The notes under the pieces were generated by a model that did not search any database, was not told the origin of the DNA, and saw nothing but the letters and a program-made list of their open reading frames with translations. 64,000 nucleotides of DNA from an uncultured Lachnospiraceae bacterium (GTDB lineage: Bacteria; Bacillota; Clostridia; Lachnospirales; Lachnospiraceae): contig CALWQT010000004.1 in assembly GCA_944383765.1 (NCBI GenBank), positions 62,001 to 126,000 on the forward strand, given 5' to 3'. The position numbers and the translations under genes were made by a program. This document shows positions 16,581 to 24,840 of the stretch, piece after piece. How positions within the stretch are numbered: the stretch's first letter is position 1; each line of letters starts with the position of its first letter.

Positions 16581-17216
16581 GTGAATATTCTTATCCGTAA
16601 TGAAGAGAGAAGGGATTACCGCAGAACGGAGGAAGTAGCCAGGGAAGCCTTTTGGAATCTGTATTTCCCCGGGGCTTCAGAACATTATGTTGTGCATAAA
16701 ATGCGGTCGCATCCTGATTTTATCAAGGAGCTTGCGTTTGTCATAGAAATAGATGGTATTGTGGAAGGGGCTATTTTTTACACCCATTCCCGGATTGTAA
16801 CGTCTGATGGAGATTTTCCTACCGTCAGCTTTGGCCCGGTTTTTATTTCTCCGGAATATCATCGTCAGGGTATGGGGAGAAAACTGATTACCTATTCGAT
16901 TGCAAAAGCCACAGAAATGGGATATACTGCAATTCTGACATTAGGATATCCCTATCACTATGAGCCGTATGGATTCTGTGGCGGAAAAAAATATGGGATT
17001 TCTATGCCTGACGGGAAATTTTATACCGGTCTTTTAGCTTTGCCTTTGCAGGAAAATGCGCTTAAAGACAGGAATGGATATGTGGTATTTTCAGATGCCT
17101 TAGAGGCGGAGGGAGCAGATATTCTTGCATTTGACGCTACGTTTCCGGAAAAGGAAAAGAAGGTGCTTCCCTGTCAGCAGGAGTATGAAATTGCCTGTGC
17201 CATGCTGGATGAGTAG
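16581..17216 (+). CDS. GNAT-family N-acetyltransferase
   Basis: The 211-residue acetyltransferase starts at GTG 16581, chosen because AAGGAGG ends about nine bases before it and homologues begin with ILIRNEERRDY; an in-frame ATG at 16557 adds eight residues without a ribosome site. The acetyl-CoA loop is HRQGMGRKLI after the VSFGPVFISPEY strand. The Ala-Phe-Trp-Asn-Leu-Tyr motif at the start and the GYPYHYEPYGF segment are typical of a Firmicutes GNAT subgroup related to YhbS-like enzymes. Substrate unknown. It lies 23 bases after the SNF2 gene and is probably cotranscribed. Confidence 0.9.
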   Translation: MNILIRNEERRDYRRTEEVAREAFWNLYFPGASEHYVVHKMRSHPDFIKELAFVIEIDGIVEGAIFYTHSRIVTSDGDFPTVSFGPVFISPEYHRQGMGRKLITYSIAKATEMGYTAILTLGYPYHYEPYGFCGGKKYGISMPDGKFYTGLLALPLQENALKDRNGYVVFSDALEAEGADILAFDATFPEKEKKVLPCQQEYEIACAMLDE

Positions 17217-17241
17217 CAAAGCAGCGCTCCTGACATCCGGC

Positions 17242-17270
17242 TTGCTTCCTGAAACAATCTATGATATGAT
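17242..17270 (+). promoter_or_regulatory. Promoter of prmA-rsmE
   Basis: TTGCTT at 17242-17247, a 17-base spacer, and TATGAT at 17265-17270, 56 bases before prmA. Confidence 0.6.
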
Positions 17271-17326
17271 ACGGTAAGCGAAAAAGGAAAACGGAACAAC
17301 AGAATGGATGGAAGGGGGAGCCCTAG

Positions 17327-18289
17327 ATGAAATGGAAAAAATTTACATTAAATACGACCACGGAAGCGGTGGACCTGGTAAGCAGCCTGTTTGATGAACT
17401 GGGGATAGAAGGAATTGAAATTGAGGACCATGTACCGCTTACGGAAGCAGAGACGAAGGGAATGTTTATTGATATCCTTCCTGACCTGGGACCTGATGAC
17501 GGGAAGGCCAGGGTGAGTTTTTATCTGGATGATGAGAAACTGGAAGGGCTTGATGAACTGCTTGCCCGTATAGAAGAAGGTCTGGATGATTTAAGTTTGT
17601 TTGTAGATGTGGGAGAGCGGACGATTCAGGTATCGGAAACAGAGGACAAAGACTGGATCAATAACTGGAAACAGTATTTTAAGCCGTTTACCGTAGATGA
17701 CATTCTGATCAAACCTACCTGGGAAGAAGTTCCGGAGACTGATCAGGATAAACTTCTGATCCAGATCGATCCTGGAACCGCATTCGGGACAGGCCAGCAT
17801 GAGACTACCCAGCTTTGTATCCGCCAGCTGAAAAAATATGTGACCCGGAATGCAAAGGTCCTCGATGTGGGGACAGGCAGCGGTATCCTGGGTATTACTG
17901 CTCTGAAACTTGGAGCAGCAGAAGTGTTTGGTACGGATCTGGATGATAATGCCATTACAGCAGTGGGAGAAAATCTGGAAGCCAATGGAATTGACTCCCG
18001 TCAGTTTCAGGTGGTCCAGGGAAATATTATTGATGATAAGACCGTACAGGATCAGGCAGGATATGAATGCTATGATATTGCCGTGGCAAATATCCTGGCG
18101 GATGTGATTATTCTGCTTCAGGCAGAGATTCCGGTGCATCTGAAGAAAGGCGGTATTTTTATTACGTCCGGAATTATCAATATGAAAGAGGAAGCAGTGC
18201 GTCAGGCATTTGAGGCTAACGATCAGTTTGAGATTGTGGAAGTGACTTATCAGGGAGAATGGCTGTCGGTTACCGCCAGAAAGAAGTGA
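17327..18289 (+). CDS. prmA: Ribosomal protein L11 methyltransferase
   Basis: The 320-residue SAM-dependent enzyme trimethylates ribosomal protein L11. An N-terminal substrate-recognition domain (1-110) is followed by a Rossmann fold: the DPGTAFGTGQHETT signature, motif I in LDVGTGSGILG, then DLDDNAI and the VANILADVI catalytic-loop motif. It is slightly longer than the E. coli protein. The next gene begins two bases after the stop, and prmA-rsmE is a frequent pairing in Firmicutes. Confidence 0.96.
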   Translation: MKWKKFTLNTTTEAVDLVSSLFDELGIEGIEIEDHVPLTEAETKGMFIDILPDLGPDDGKARVSFYLDDEKLEGLDELLARIEEGLDDLSLFVDVGERTIQVSETEDKDWINNWKQYFKPFTVDDILIKPTWEEVPETDQDKLLIQIDPGTAFGTGQHETTQLCIRQLKKYVTRNAKVLDVGTGSGILGITALKLGAAEVFGTDLDDNAITAVGENLEANGIDSRQFQVVQGNIIDDKTVQDQAGYECYDIAVANILADVIILLQAEIPVHLKKGGIFITSGIINMKEEAVRQAFEANDQFEIVEVTYQGEWLSVTARKK

Positions 18290-18291
18290 TC

Positions 18292-19035
18292 ATGTTCCAT
18301 TTTTTTGTAGAGAAAGACCAGATTGATGAAGAGAGCGGAATTCTGACGATCACTGGAAGTGACGTCAATCATATCAGACAGGTGCTCCGCATGAAAGCAG
18401 GAGAAGAAATCCGGGTCAGCAATCGTGAGGATAAGGATTATCACTGTGAACTGGTTTGTGTGGAGAATGACCGGGTGGAAGCGAAAATTTTGGGAGTCAT
18501 GGAAAATACGGAACTTCCGGTGAAGATTTATCTGTTTCAGGGACTGCCGAAAAGCGATAAGATGGAGCTGATCATCCAGAAAGCAGTGGAACTGGGAGTT
18601 TATGAGATTATTCCTGTGGCTACCAGGAGAGCGGTAGTAAAACTGGAAGGGAAAAAAGAAGCATCCAAAGTGGCCAGATGGAATGCAATTTCAGAAAGTG
18701 CAGCCAAGCAGAGCAAGCGTCTTCTGGTCCCCAGGGTCACAAATGTGATGAGTTTGAAAGAAGCATTTCAGTATGCGTCCGGCTTTGATAAAAACCTGAT
18801 TCCTTATGAAAATGCCAGGGGGATCGAGGGAACCAGAGAAGAATTTTCTGCTATTGTCCCGGGAATGCAGGTGGGAATCTTTGTAGGCCCGGAAGGGGGC
18901 TTTGACGAAGAAGAAGTGAGGCTTGCCATGGACAGCCATGTGAAGCCGGTGACATTGGGAAAGAGGATTTTGAGAACGGAAACGGCAGGTATGTTCGTTC
19001 TGTCTGTGTTAGGTTTTCAGCTGGAAGGAAAGTAG
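18292..19035 (+). CDS. rsmE: 16S rRNA (uracil-1498-N3)-methyltransferase
   Basis: The 247-residue SPOUT methyltransferase has an N-terminal PUA-like domain (HFFVEKDQ, SDVNHIRQVLRMKAG) and a C-terminal knot with YLFQGLPKSDKMELIIQKA, the SAM-binding VGPEGGFDEEE and LGKRILRTETA. The start is the ATG at 18292; the frame upstream to 18259 is inside prmA. It acts on the 30S subunit. It is followed after 13 bases by a cysteine desulfurase gene. Confidence 0.96.
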   Translation: MFHFFVEKDQIDEESGILTITGSDVNHIRQVLRMKAGEEIRVSNREDKDYHCELVCVENDRVEAKILGVMENTELPVKIYLFQGLPKSDKMELIIQKAVELGVYEIIPVATRRAVVKLEGKKEASKVARWNAISESAAKQSKRLLVPRVTNVMSLKEAFQYASGFDKNLIPYENARGIEGTREEFSAIVPGMQVGIFVGPEGGFDEEEVRLAMDSHVKPVTLGKRILRTETAGMFVLSVLGFQLEGK

Positions 19036-19048
19036 GAAGGGAAAGGAT

Positions 19049-20203
19049 ATGGAAGTATATTTTGATAATTCGGCAACCACCCGGGTATCGGAATCCGTGG
19101 CAGCAGCCGTGATGGAGATGATGACGGTAAATTATGGAAATCCGTCGGCCAGGCATATTCTGGGAGTAAAGGCAGAAAATGCTATGAAAGAAGCCGCCTC
19201 TCAGGTGGCAAAGACTCTGAAGGTAAAGGAAAAAGAAATCCTGTTCACATCGGGAGGGTCTGAGTCCAATAATATGGCTCTGATCGGCACTGCCATGGCA
19301 AATAAACGGTCAGGGCGCCACATCATTGCTTCCAATATTGAGCACCCATCCATCTACAATACCCTGTCTTTTTTAGAGGAGATGGGATTTGAAGTGACAT
19401 ATCTGCCTGTAGATGGCAGAGGGCACCTGGATCTGGAAAAATTAAAATCAGCTATCCGTCCGGATACGATTCTGGTATCTGTTATGTATGTGAATAATGA
19501 AGTGGGAGCAGTGGAACCGGTAGAGGAGATTGGGAAAATTGTTCACGGAGCCAATCCGGGCATTGTATTTCATGTGGATGCGATCCAGGCATATGGAAAA
19601 TTCCAGATCAGGCCGAAAAAACAGGGAATCGATCTGCTGTCTGTCAGTGGCCATAAGCTTCATGGGCCTAAGGGCATTGGATTTTTGTATATAGATGAGA
19701 AAGTAAAGATCCGTCCCATCATTTATGGCGGCGGCCAGCAGAGAGGTATGCGTTCCGGAACGGAAAATGTGCCGGGTATTGTAGCCATGGGAGTGGCGGC
19801 AAAAGAAGCGTATACAGATTTTGACCAGAAGATGGAACATCTGTACAGCCTGAAAGATCATATGCTGGAAAGGCTGCATGAGGTGGAAGGAGCGTATCCC
19901 AACAGCTATCCGGGTAAGGACAGTGCCCCTCATGTAGTGAGTGTGAGTTTTTCAGGAGTGAGGAGTGAAGTGCTGCTCCATGCCCTGGAAGATAAGGGAA
20001 TCTATGTATCTTCCGGTTCAGCCTGCTCTTCCAATCATCCGGATGTAAGCGGGACGCTGAAAGGGATTGGAGTAAAACAGGAGCTTCTGGATTCCACCCT
20101 GAGGTTCAGTTTTGGACGGTATAATACTCTGGAAGAAGTAGATTACTGTATTGATACATTAAAGGAATTGCTGCCGGTCCTTCGCCGGTATCAGAGAGGA
20201 TAA
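19049..20203 (+). CDS. Cysteine desulfurase (NifS/IscS-like), partner of ThiI
   Basis: The 384-residue PLP enzyme moves sulfur from cysteine to a protein persulfide. Visible: YFDNSATT at the start, TSGGSESNN, the aspartate in VDAIQAYGK, the PLP lysine in SVSGHKLHGPKG and the catalytic Cys in SSGSACSS. It is immediately upstream of thiI (7-base gap), like nifZ-thiI of Bacillus, so its main role is inferred to be sulfur supply for 4-thiouridine in tRNA rather than general Fe-S assembly. No IscU gene is adjacent. Confidence 0.94.
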   Translation: MEVYFDNSATTRVSESVAAAVMEMMTVNYGNPSARHILGVKAENAMKEAASQVAKTLKVKEKEILFTSGGSESNNMALIGTAMANKRSGRHIIASNIEHPSIYNTLSFLEEMGFEVTYLPVDGRGHLDLEKLKSAIRPDTILVSVMYVNNEVGAVEPVEEIGKIVHGANPGIVFHVDAIQAYGKFQIRPKKQGIDLLSVSGHKLHGPKGIGFLYIDEKVKIRPIIYGGGQQRGMRSGTENVPGIVAMGVAAKEAYTDFDQKMEHLYSLKDHMLERLHEVEGAYPNSYPGKDSAPHVVSVSFSGVRSEVLLHALEDKGIYVSSGSACSSNHPDVSGTLKGIGVKQELLDSTLRFSFGRYNTLEEVDYCIDTLKELLPVLRRYQRG

Positions 20204-20210
20204 GGAAAGT

Positions 20211-21392
20211 ATGGAATATAAATCATTTTTGATCAAATATGCGGAGATCGGAACAAAGGGAAAAAACAGATATCTGTTTGAAGATGCTCTGATCAAACAG
20301 ATGAAGCGGGCACTGAAGGACGTAGAAGGAGAATTTACAGTCACCAAAGAGGCAGGACGTATCTATGTGGATACGGAGGGTGAGTATGATTATGATGAAG
20401 CAGTCAGTGCATTAAAAAGAGTGTTTGGAATCGTCTGGATCTGCCCTATGGTACAGTTTGAGGACAAAGATTATGAGAACCTGAAAAAACAGGTAGTTGC
20501 ATACATGGACCAGGTGTATCCGGACAAACATCTGACATTTAAAGTGAATGCCAGAAGAGGAGATAAGAATTATCCCCATAAGTCAGAGGAAATCAATCGT
20601 GACCTGGGAGAAGTGATATTGGATGCATTTCCTGAGATCCGGGTGGATGTGCACAATCCGGACGTAATGCTCCATGTGGAAGTGCGGAAAAAAGTAAATA
20701 TCTATTCGGTGATGATTCCCGGAGCAGGCGGAATGCCGGTGGGTACCAATGGGAAGGCAATGCTCCTGCTGTCAGGAGGCATTGACAGTCCTGTGGCAGG
20801 CTGGATGATCGCAAAGAGGGGTGTGAAGATCGATGCGGTATACTTCCATGCTCCGCCTTACACCAGTGAAAGGGCAAAACAGAAAGTGGTAGATCTGGCA
20901 AAACAGGTGGCGAAATATTCCGGTCCTATTGCTCTGCATATTATCAATTTCACGGATATCCAGCTGTATATATACGAGAAATGCCCTCATGAGGAACTGA
21001 CGATCATTATGAGGCGTTATATGATGCGGATTGCGGAACGGATTGCCCAGGAAACCGGCTGTATCGGACTGATTACAGGGGAGAGCATCGGACAGGTGGC
21101 TTCCCAGACCATGCAGTCTCTGCTTTGTACCAATGATGTGTGCAGCCTTCCGGTATACCGGCCGCTGATCGGTTTTGACAAACAGGAAATCGTGGATATT
21201 TCAGAAAAAATCGATACCTATGAAACATCAGTACTTCCTTATGAAGACTGTTGTACCATTTTTGTGGCAAAACATCCGGTGACAAAACCGAATCTGAATG
21301 CGATCCGCAAGTCAGAACATCATCTGGAAGAGAAGATAGATGAGATGGTAGAAACTGCCATTCAGACAAAAGAAGTGGTATGGTGCAGTTGA
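20211..21392 (+). CDS. thiI: tRNA 4-thiouridine synthase ThiI
   Basis: The 393-residue enzyme makes s4U8 in tRNA. It has an N-terminal ferredoxin-like plus THUMP region (1-165) and a PP-loop ATP pyrophosphatase with LLSGGIDSPVAGW, then GESIGQVASQT and the YEDCCTIF end motif. It stops at residue 393, so it lacks the C-terminal rhodanese domain of the E. coli enzyme, as in most Firmicutes. Sulfur should therefore come directly from the desulfurase encoded just upstream. Confidence 0.96.
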   Translation: MEYKSFLIKYAEIGTKGKNRYLFEDALIKQMKRALKDVEGEFTVTKEAGRIYVDTEGEYDYDEAVSALKRVFGIVWICPMVQFEDKDYENLKKQVVAYMDQVYPDKHLTFKVNARRGDKNYPHKSEEINRDLGEVILDAFPEIRVDVHNPDVMLHVEVRKKVNIYSVMIPGAGGMPVGTNGKAMLLLSGGIDSPVAGWMIAKRGVKIDAVYFHAPPYTSERAKQKVVDLAKQVAKYSGPIALHIINFTDIQLYIYEKCPHEELTIIMRRYMMRIAERIAQETGCIGLITGESIGQVASQTMQSLLCTNDVCSLPVYRPLIGFDKQEIVDISEKIDTYETSVLPYEDCCTIFVAKHPVTKPNLNAIRKSEHHLEEKIDEMVETAIQTKEVVWCS

Positions 21393-21443
21393 TCGTTGGG
21401 CTGCACCTGAATACAGATAGGAATTGTTCGGATCAGTATTAAT

Positions 21444-21474
21444 AAAAAAAGCGAAGCACATCTGTGCTTCGCTT
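21444..21474 (-). terminator. Terminator of the HPr-like gene (convergent with thiI)
   Basis: AAGCGAAGCACA pairs with TGTGCTTCGCTT. Read on the minus strand the stem is followed by seven T residues, so it mainly ends the minus-strand HPr-like transcript. In the thiI direction there is no T-run. Confidence 0.8.
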
Positions 21475-21494
21475 GATAATCTTATCCGGAATCG

Positions 21495-21728
21495 TTATTC
21501 TACGATATAGGGAGCCAGAACAGTCAGAATGTTGTCCAGTCCTGATTCTGCATGGATATTCAGATCAATAGGCTTGGAAAGATCCAGGCTGAAGATTCCC
21601 ATGATGGATTTGGCATCGATTACATATCTGCCGGATACCAAGTCGAAATCAACATCAAATTTCGTCAGATCATTCACAAAAGATTTTACTTTATCAATAG
21701 AATTCAAAGAAATGCGTACAGTTTTCAT
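21495..21728 (-). CDS. HPr-like protein lacking the phosphorylatable histidine
   Basis: The 77-residue protein has the HPr fold: Lys40-Ser41-Ile-Met-Gly corresponds to the Lys45-Ser46-Ile-Met-Gly of Bacillus HPr, where HPr kinase phosphorylates Ser46. The region that should carry the PTS histidine (HPr His15 in GIHARP) reads Asn-Ser-Ile-Asp-Lys-Val-Lys, with no histidine. It therefore cannot act as a PTS phosphocarrier but could be a Crh-like regulatory HPr. It starts at the minus-strand ATG behind GGAGGA, with its own promoter and terminator. Catabolite control through Ser41 phosphorylation is an inference. Confidence 0.88.
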   Translation of the reverse strand: MKTVRISLNSIDKVKSFVNDLTKFDVDFDLVSGRYVIDAKSIMGIFSLDLSKPIDLNIHAESGLDNILTVLAPYIVE

Positions 21729-21777
21729 GCTACAATATCCTCCTCTATTTGCGGCTTTGAATTGCCGTGTTGATTCT

Positions 21778-21806
21778 ATAGTACAAAGGTATGGAGGGAA
21801 AGTCAA
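21778..21806 (-). promoter_or_regulatory. Promoter of the HPr-like gene
   Basis: On the minus strand: TTGACT (21801-21806), a 17-base spacer, and TACTAT (21778-21783), about 50 bases before the ATG. Confidence 0.65.
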
Positions 21807-21859
21807 GAGGCAGTTTTGACGAAAATTGCCGTGTATGAAATTTAGAAATGGAGAGAACT

Positions 21860-23188
21860 ATGAGAAAGGCAGCTTTTCACAATCTGGGGTGCAAAGTAAA
21901 TTCCTATGAGACAGAGGCTATGGAACAGATGCTCCAGAAAGCCGGTTATGAAATCGTTCCGTTTGAGCCGGGAGCGGACGTTTATGTGATCAATACCTGC
22001 TCGGTTACCAATATTGCAGACAGAAAATCCAGGCAGATGCTCCATCGGGCAAAAAAGATGAATCCGGCTGCAGTAGTGGTAGCTGCCGGGTGTTATGTCC
22101 AGGCTGCCGGAGAAGAACTTCTGGAAAAAGATGAGGCAGTAGACATTGTGATCGGCAATGACAGAAAAAGAGAACTGGTGGAGATTCTGGAACGCCATTT
22201 TTCCCATACTGGGGAAAAGGAAGCATATCTGAAGGATATCGGGGCTTCCAGGGAGTATGAAGAACTGCATGTGGACCGGATTGAGGAACATACCAGGGCT
22301 TTTATTAAAATACAGGACGGCTGCAATCAGTTCTGCAGCTATTGCATCATTCCCTATACCAGGGGAAGAATACGGAGCCGGAGACCGGGAGATGTGATAA
22401 AAGAAGTGGAGAAACTGGCAGCATCCGGTTATCGGGAAGTGGTGCTTACCGGTATCCACCTCAGTTCTTATGGCGTGGATTTCAGAGAAGATAAAAAAAG
22501 CGGCCTGTTTGAATTGATTGGACGTCTGAATGAAATCCAGGGATTGGAGCGTATCCGTCTGGGCTCCCTGGAACCCAGGATCATTACAGAAGAATCAGCG
22601 GCATTTCTGGCATCGATACCCAAATTCTGCCCTCATTTTCATTTATCCCTTCAGAGCGGCTGCGATTCTGTATTGAAGAGAATGAACCGCCATTATACGA
22701 CAGAAGAATATTATGAAAAATGTGAAATTTTAAGAAGATATTTCCACAACCCGGCCATTACGACGGATGTGATCGTAGGGTTTCCGGGAGAGACAGAAGA
22801 AGAGTTTGAAGCCACCAGGCAGTTTTTGGAAAAAGTGCATTTTTATGAAATGCATGTTTTTAAGTATTCCAGGAGAAAGGGAACTGTGGCAGACAGAATG
22901 GAAGGGCAGATACCGGAACCTGTGAAAGGAGAACGGAGTGATGTTTTGCTGGAACTGGACAGGAGCATGTCTCAGGAATATAGAACGTCATTCTTAGGAA
23001 AAGAACTGGAAATTTTGTTGGAAGAAGAAGTTATGATAGAGGGAGGCAGATATCTGGTGGGTCATACCAAAGAATATGTAAGGTGCGCTGTAGATCTGGA
23101 AGCAGGGGAAAAAGGGACGCTTGTGACCGGAAAAGGAACAGCAATTATGGAAGATGGGACACTTCTTCTTAAGAGACAGATCGGATAA
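21860..23188 (+). CDS. mtaB: tRNA t6A37 methylthiotransferase MtaB
   Basis: The 442-residue radical-SAM enzyme converts t6A to ms2t6A at position 37 of tRNAs. It has an N-terminal MTTase domain with three cluster cysteines (NLGCKVNSYE, INTCSVTN, AAGCYVQ), a radical-SAM core with the Cys-x3-Cys-x2-Cys motif in QDGCNQFCSYCIIP, and a C-terminal TRAM-like domain. The ATG at 21860 is preferred over 21848, because GGAGAG lies just before it and homologues start with RKAAFHNLGC. The upstream promoter is unclear, but the gene is divergent from the HPr-like gene. Confidence 0.95.
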   Translation: MRKAAFHNLGCKVNSYETEAMEQMLQKAGYEIVPFEPGADVYVINTCSVTNIADRKSRQMLHRAKKMNPAAVVVAAGCYVQAAGEELLEKDEAVDIVIGNDRKRELVEILERHFSHTGEKEAYLKDIGASREYEELHVDRIEEHTRAFIKIQDGCNQFCSYCIIPYTRGRIRSRRPGDVIKEVEKLAASGYREVVLTGIHLSSYGVDFREDKKSGLFELIGRLNEIQGLERIRLGSLEPRIITEESAAFLASIPKFCPHFHLSLQSGCDSVLKRMNRHYTTEEYYEKCEILRRYFHNPAITTDVIVGFPGETEEEFEATRQFLEKVHFYEMHVFKYSRRKGTVADRMEGQIPEPVKGERSDVLLELDRSMSQEYRTSFLGKELEILLEEEVMIEGGRYLVGHTKEYVRCAVDLEAGEKGTLVTGKGTAIMEDGTLLLKRQIG

Positions 23189-23203
23189 GTGGAAAATACC
23201 CCC

Positions 23204-23232
23204 TTTACGAATAGAAAGATTTGGGGTAGAAT
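23204..23232 (+). promoter_or_regulatory. Promoter of the ireB operon
   Basis: TTTACG at 23204-23209, a 17-base spacer, and TAGAAT at 23227-23232, 29 bases before the ireB ATG. Confidence 0.55.
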
Positions 23233-23261
23233 AAGAAAGAACAGTTAAAGGACGTGAGAAT

Positions 23262-23522
23262 ATGGGAGAAATCCACAATACACAATATTTTAGGGCAGTA
23301 CAGGAAAATAAGATGGACGTGAGTCAGATCCTGGAGCAGGTTTATGTAGCGCTTACGGAAAAAGGCTACAATCCCATTAATCAGATTGTGGGATATATTA
23401 TGTCCGGAGATCCGACTTATATTACCAGTCATAAAAATGCCAGAAGCCTGATTATGAAGGCGGAACGTGATGAAATTCTGGAAGAACTGATGCAGGTTTA
23501 TATTGATACGAAACTGAAATAA
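23262..23522 (+). CDS. IreB-family regulatory phosphoprotein (UPF0297)
   Basis: The 86-residue protein matches UPF0297/IreB: NTQYFRAVQENK near the start, EQVYVALTEKGYNPINQIVGY, and SGDPTYITSHKNARS. In Enterococcus IreB is phosphorylated by the IreK serine/threonine kinase and tunes cephalosporin tolerance; the phosphorylated threonines are near the N-terminus. The order ireB-ruvX-DUF1292 is conserved across Firmicutes. Whether a PASTA kinase controls it here cannot be seen. Confidence 0.95.
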   Translation: MGEIHNTQYFRAVQENKMDVSQILEQVYVALTEKGYNPINQIVGYIMSGDPTYITSHKNARSLIMKAERDEILEELMQVYIDTKLK

Positions 23523-23550
23523 AAGAAGGGCATGCTTTTTTTGTTTTTAC

Positions 23551-23588
23551 CAGCTGGCGCAGTCACAGTCTGACTTCCAGCTGTTTTT
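23551..23588 (+). terminator. Hairpin with T-run between ireB and ruvX
   Basis: CAGCTGG pairs with CCAGCTG, with an inner AGTCA/TGACT stem, followed by five T residues. It could partly separate ireB from ruvX expression. Confidence 0.5.
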
Positions 23589-23637
23589 GTGCATGAAAAA
23601 ATGTCCTTTCTGATAGGCAGGGCGGAGAATATTGAGA

Positions 23638-24069
23638 ATGAGAATCATGGGTCTGGATTATGGCTCCCGTACAGTAGGCGTGGCAGTAAGCGATGCCTTA
23701 CAGATGACCGCTCAGGCGGTGGAGACCGTGACAAGAGAAGAAGAAAACAAATTGAGAAAAACTCTGCGCCGTATCGAAGAACTGGCGCAAGAATATGAAG
23801 TAGAGAAAATCGTGCTGGGTTTCCCTAAAAATATGAATAATACTGCTGGGGAACGGGTGGAAAAGACGGAGATTTTCAAGGAAATGCTGGAAAGACGTCT
23901 TGGACTGCCTGTGATCCTGTGGGATGAACGTCTGACAACTGTGGCGGCGGAACGGATTCTGATGGAAAGCGGGGTACGCCGGGAAAACAGGAAAGAATAT
24001 GTTGACCAGGTGGCTGCCGGATTGATCCTTCAGGGATATCTGGATTCCTTACGCCATGATAGAGTGTAG
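23638..24069 (+). CDS. ruvX: Holliday junction resolvase-like RuvX (YqgF)
   Basis: The 143-residue RNase H-fold nuclease has [15 protein letters not shown] (first acidic residue), VLGFPKNMN (with the conserved GxP), WDERLTT and a terminal D in [15 protein letters not shown]. The family is implicated in 16S rRNA 5'-end maturation and in junction resolution. The start is taken at the ATG at 23638; an in-frame TTG at 23632 is close to the GGAG and also possible. It is followed 17 bases later by the DUF1292 gene. Confidence 0.95.
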   Translation: MRIMGLDYGSRTVGVAVSDALQMTAQAVETVTREEENKLRKTLRRIEELAQEYEVEKIVLGFPKNMNNTAGERVEKTEIFKEMLERRLGLPVILWDERLTTVAAERILMESGVRRENRKEYVDQVAAGLILQGYLDSLRHDRV

Positions 24070-24086
24070 GAAAGGCAGACAGAGAA

Positions 24087-24356
24087 ATGGAAGAGAAAAT
24101 CATCATGACAGATGAAAATGGAGAGACTGTGGAATTTTATGTCCTGGAAGAGACCAGAATTCATGGGAAAAACTATCTCCTTGTAACAGACGCAGAGGAA
24201 GAAGACGACGGAGAGTGCTATATCCTGAAGGATATGTCCGGGGATACTGATGAAGAAGCTGTGTATGAATTTGTAGAAAATGAGGGGGAACTGGAAGGTG
24301 TGTTCCGCATTTTTTCTGAGCTTTTAGGTGACGCGGACGTGGATCTTGAGATGTAG
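24087..24356 (+). CDS. DUF1292 domain protein (YrzB-like)
   Basis: The 89-residue, strongly acidic protein (long Asp/Glu runs such as DAEEEDDGE) has the DUF1292 pattern: ITMTDENGETVEFYVLEE-like start, YLLVTD, YILKDMS and a C-terminal GELEGVFRIFSELL. It is third in the conserved ireB-ruvX-yrzB order. Function unknown. It ends 20 bases before a Fur-family gene. Confidence 0.9.
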   Translation: MEEKIIMTDENGETVEFYVLEETRIHGKNYLLVTDAEEEDDGECYILKDMSGDTDEEAVYEFVENEGELEGVFRIFSELLGDADVDLEM

Positions 24357-24376
24357 GCACAGGAAAGGAAGGGTGT

Positions 24377-24823
24377 ATGAATCAGGAAGATTTTAAGGTA
24401 CTGCTGAGAGATAAGGGACTGAAGGTGACGTCCCAGAGACTTTTAGTCCTTCAGGTTATGGCAGAACACCCGGGAGAGCATCTCACAACCGAAGAGATTT
24501 ATGACATGGTGAAACAGACAAACCCGGAGATCGGATTGGCGACGATCTACCGTACGGTACAGGTGCTGGTGGATCTGCACCTGATTGACAAGATAAATTT
24601 CGATGAAGACGTTGCCCGTTATGAACTGAGAAACCAGAATACAAAGCATCATCATCACCATGCCATCTGTCTTGGCTGCAGCAAGGTTATTTCTTTTGAG
24701 GACGATTTGCTGGAAAATTTGGAGGCTGCGGTGGACGAGCGGATCGGTTTTAAAGTGATGGATCATGAAGTGAAATTATATGGATACTGCAGTGAATGCA
24801 GGAAGAAAATGGAACAACAGTGA
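24377..24823 (+). CDS. Fur-family metal/peroxide-responsive regulator
   Basis: The 148-residue protein has a winged-helix N-terminal domain (residues 1-80, TSQRLLVLQVMAEHPGEHLTTEEIY) and a C-terminal dimer domain with the His-rich HHHHHAICLGC and a second Cys pair (YCSECRK), which form the structural zinc site. The two CxxC motifs fit Fur, PerR or Zur, and the sequence alone does not decide which. Position between DUF1292 and RNase J suggests an operon running 23.26-26.5 kb. Confidence 0.93.
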   Translation: MNQEDFKVLLRDKGLKVTSQRLLVLQVMAEHPGEHLTTEEIYDMVKQTNPEIGLATIYRTVQVLVDLHLIDKINFDEDVARYELRNQNTKHHHHHAICLGCSKVISFEDDLLENLEAAVDERIGFKVMDHEVKLYGYCSECRKKMEQQ

Positions 24824-24840
24824 TTTGGAGGTTATAAATT

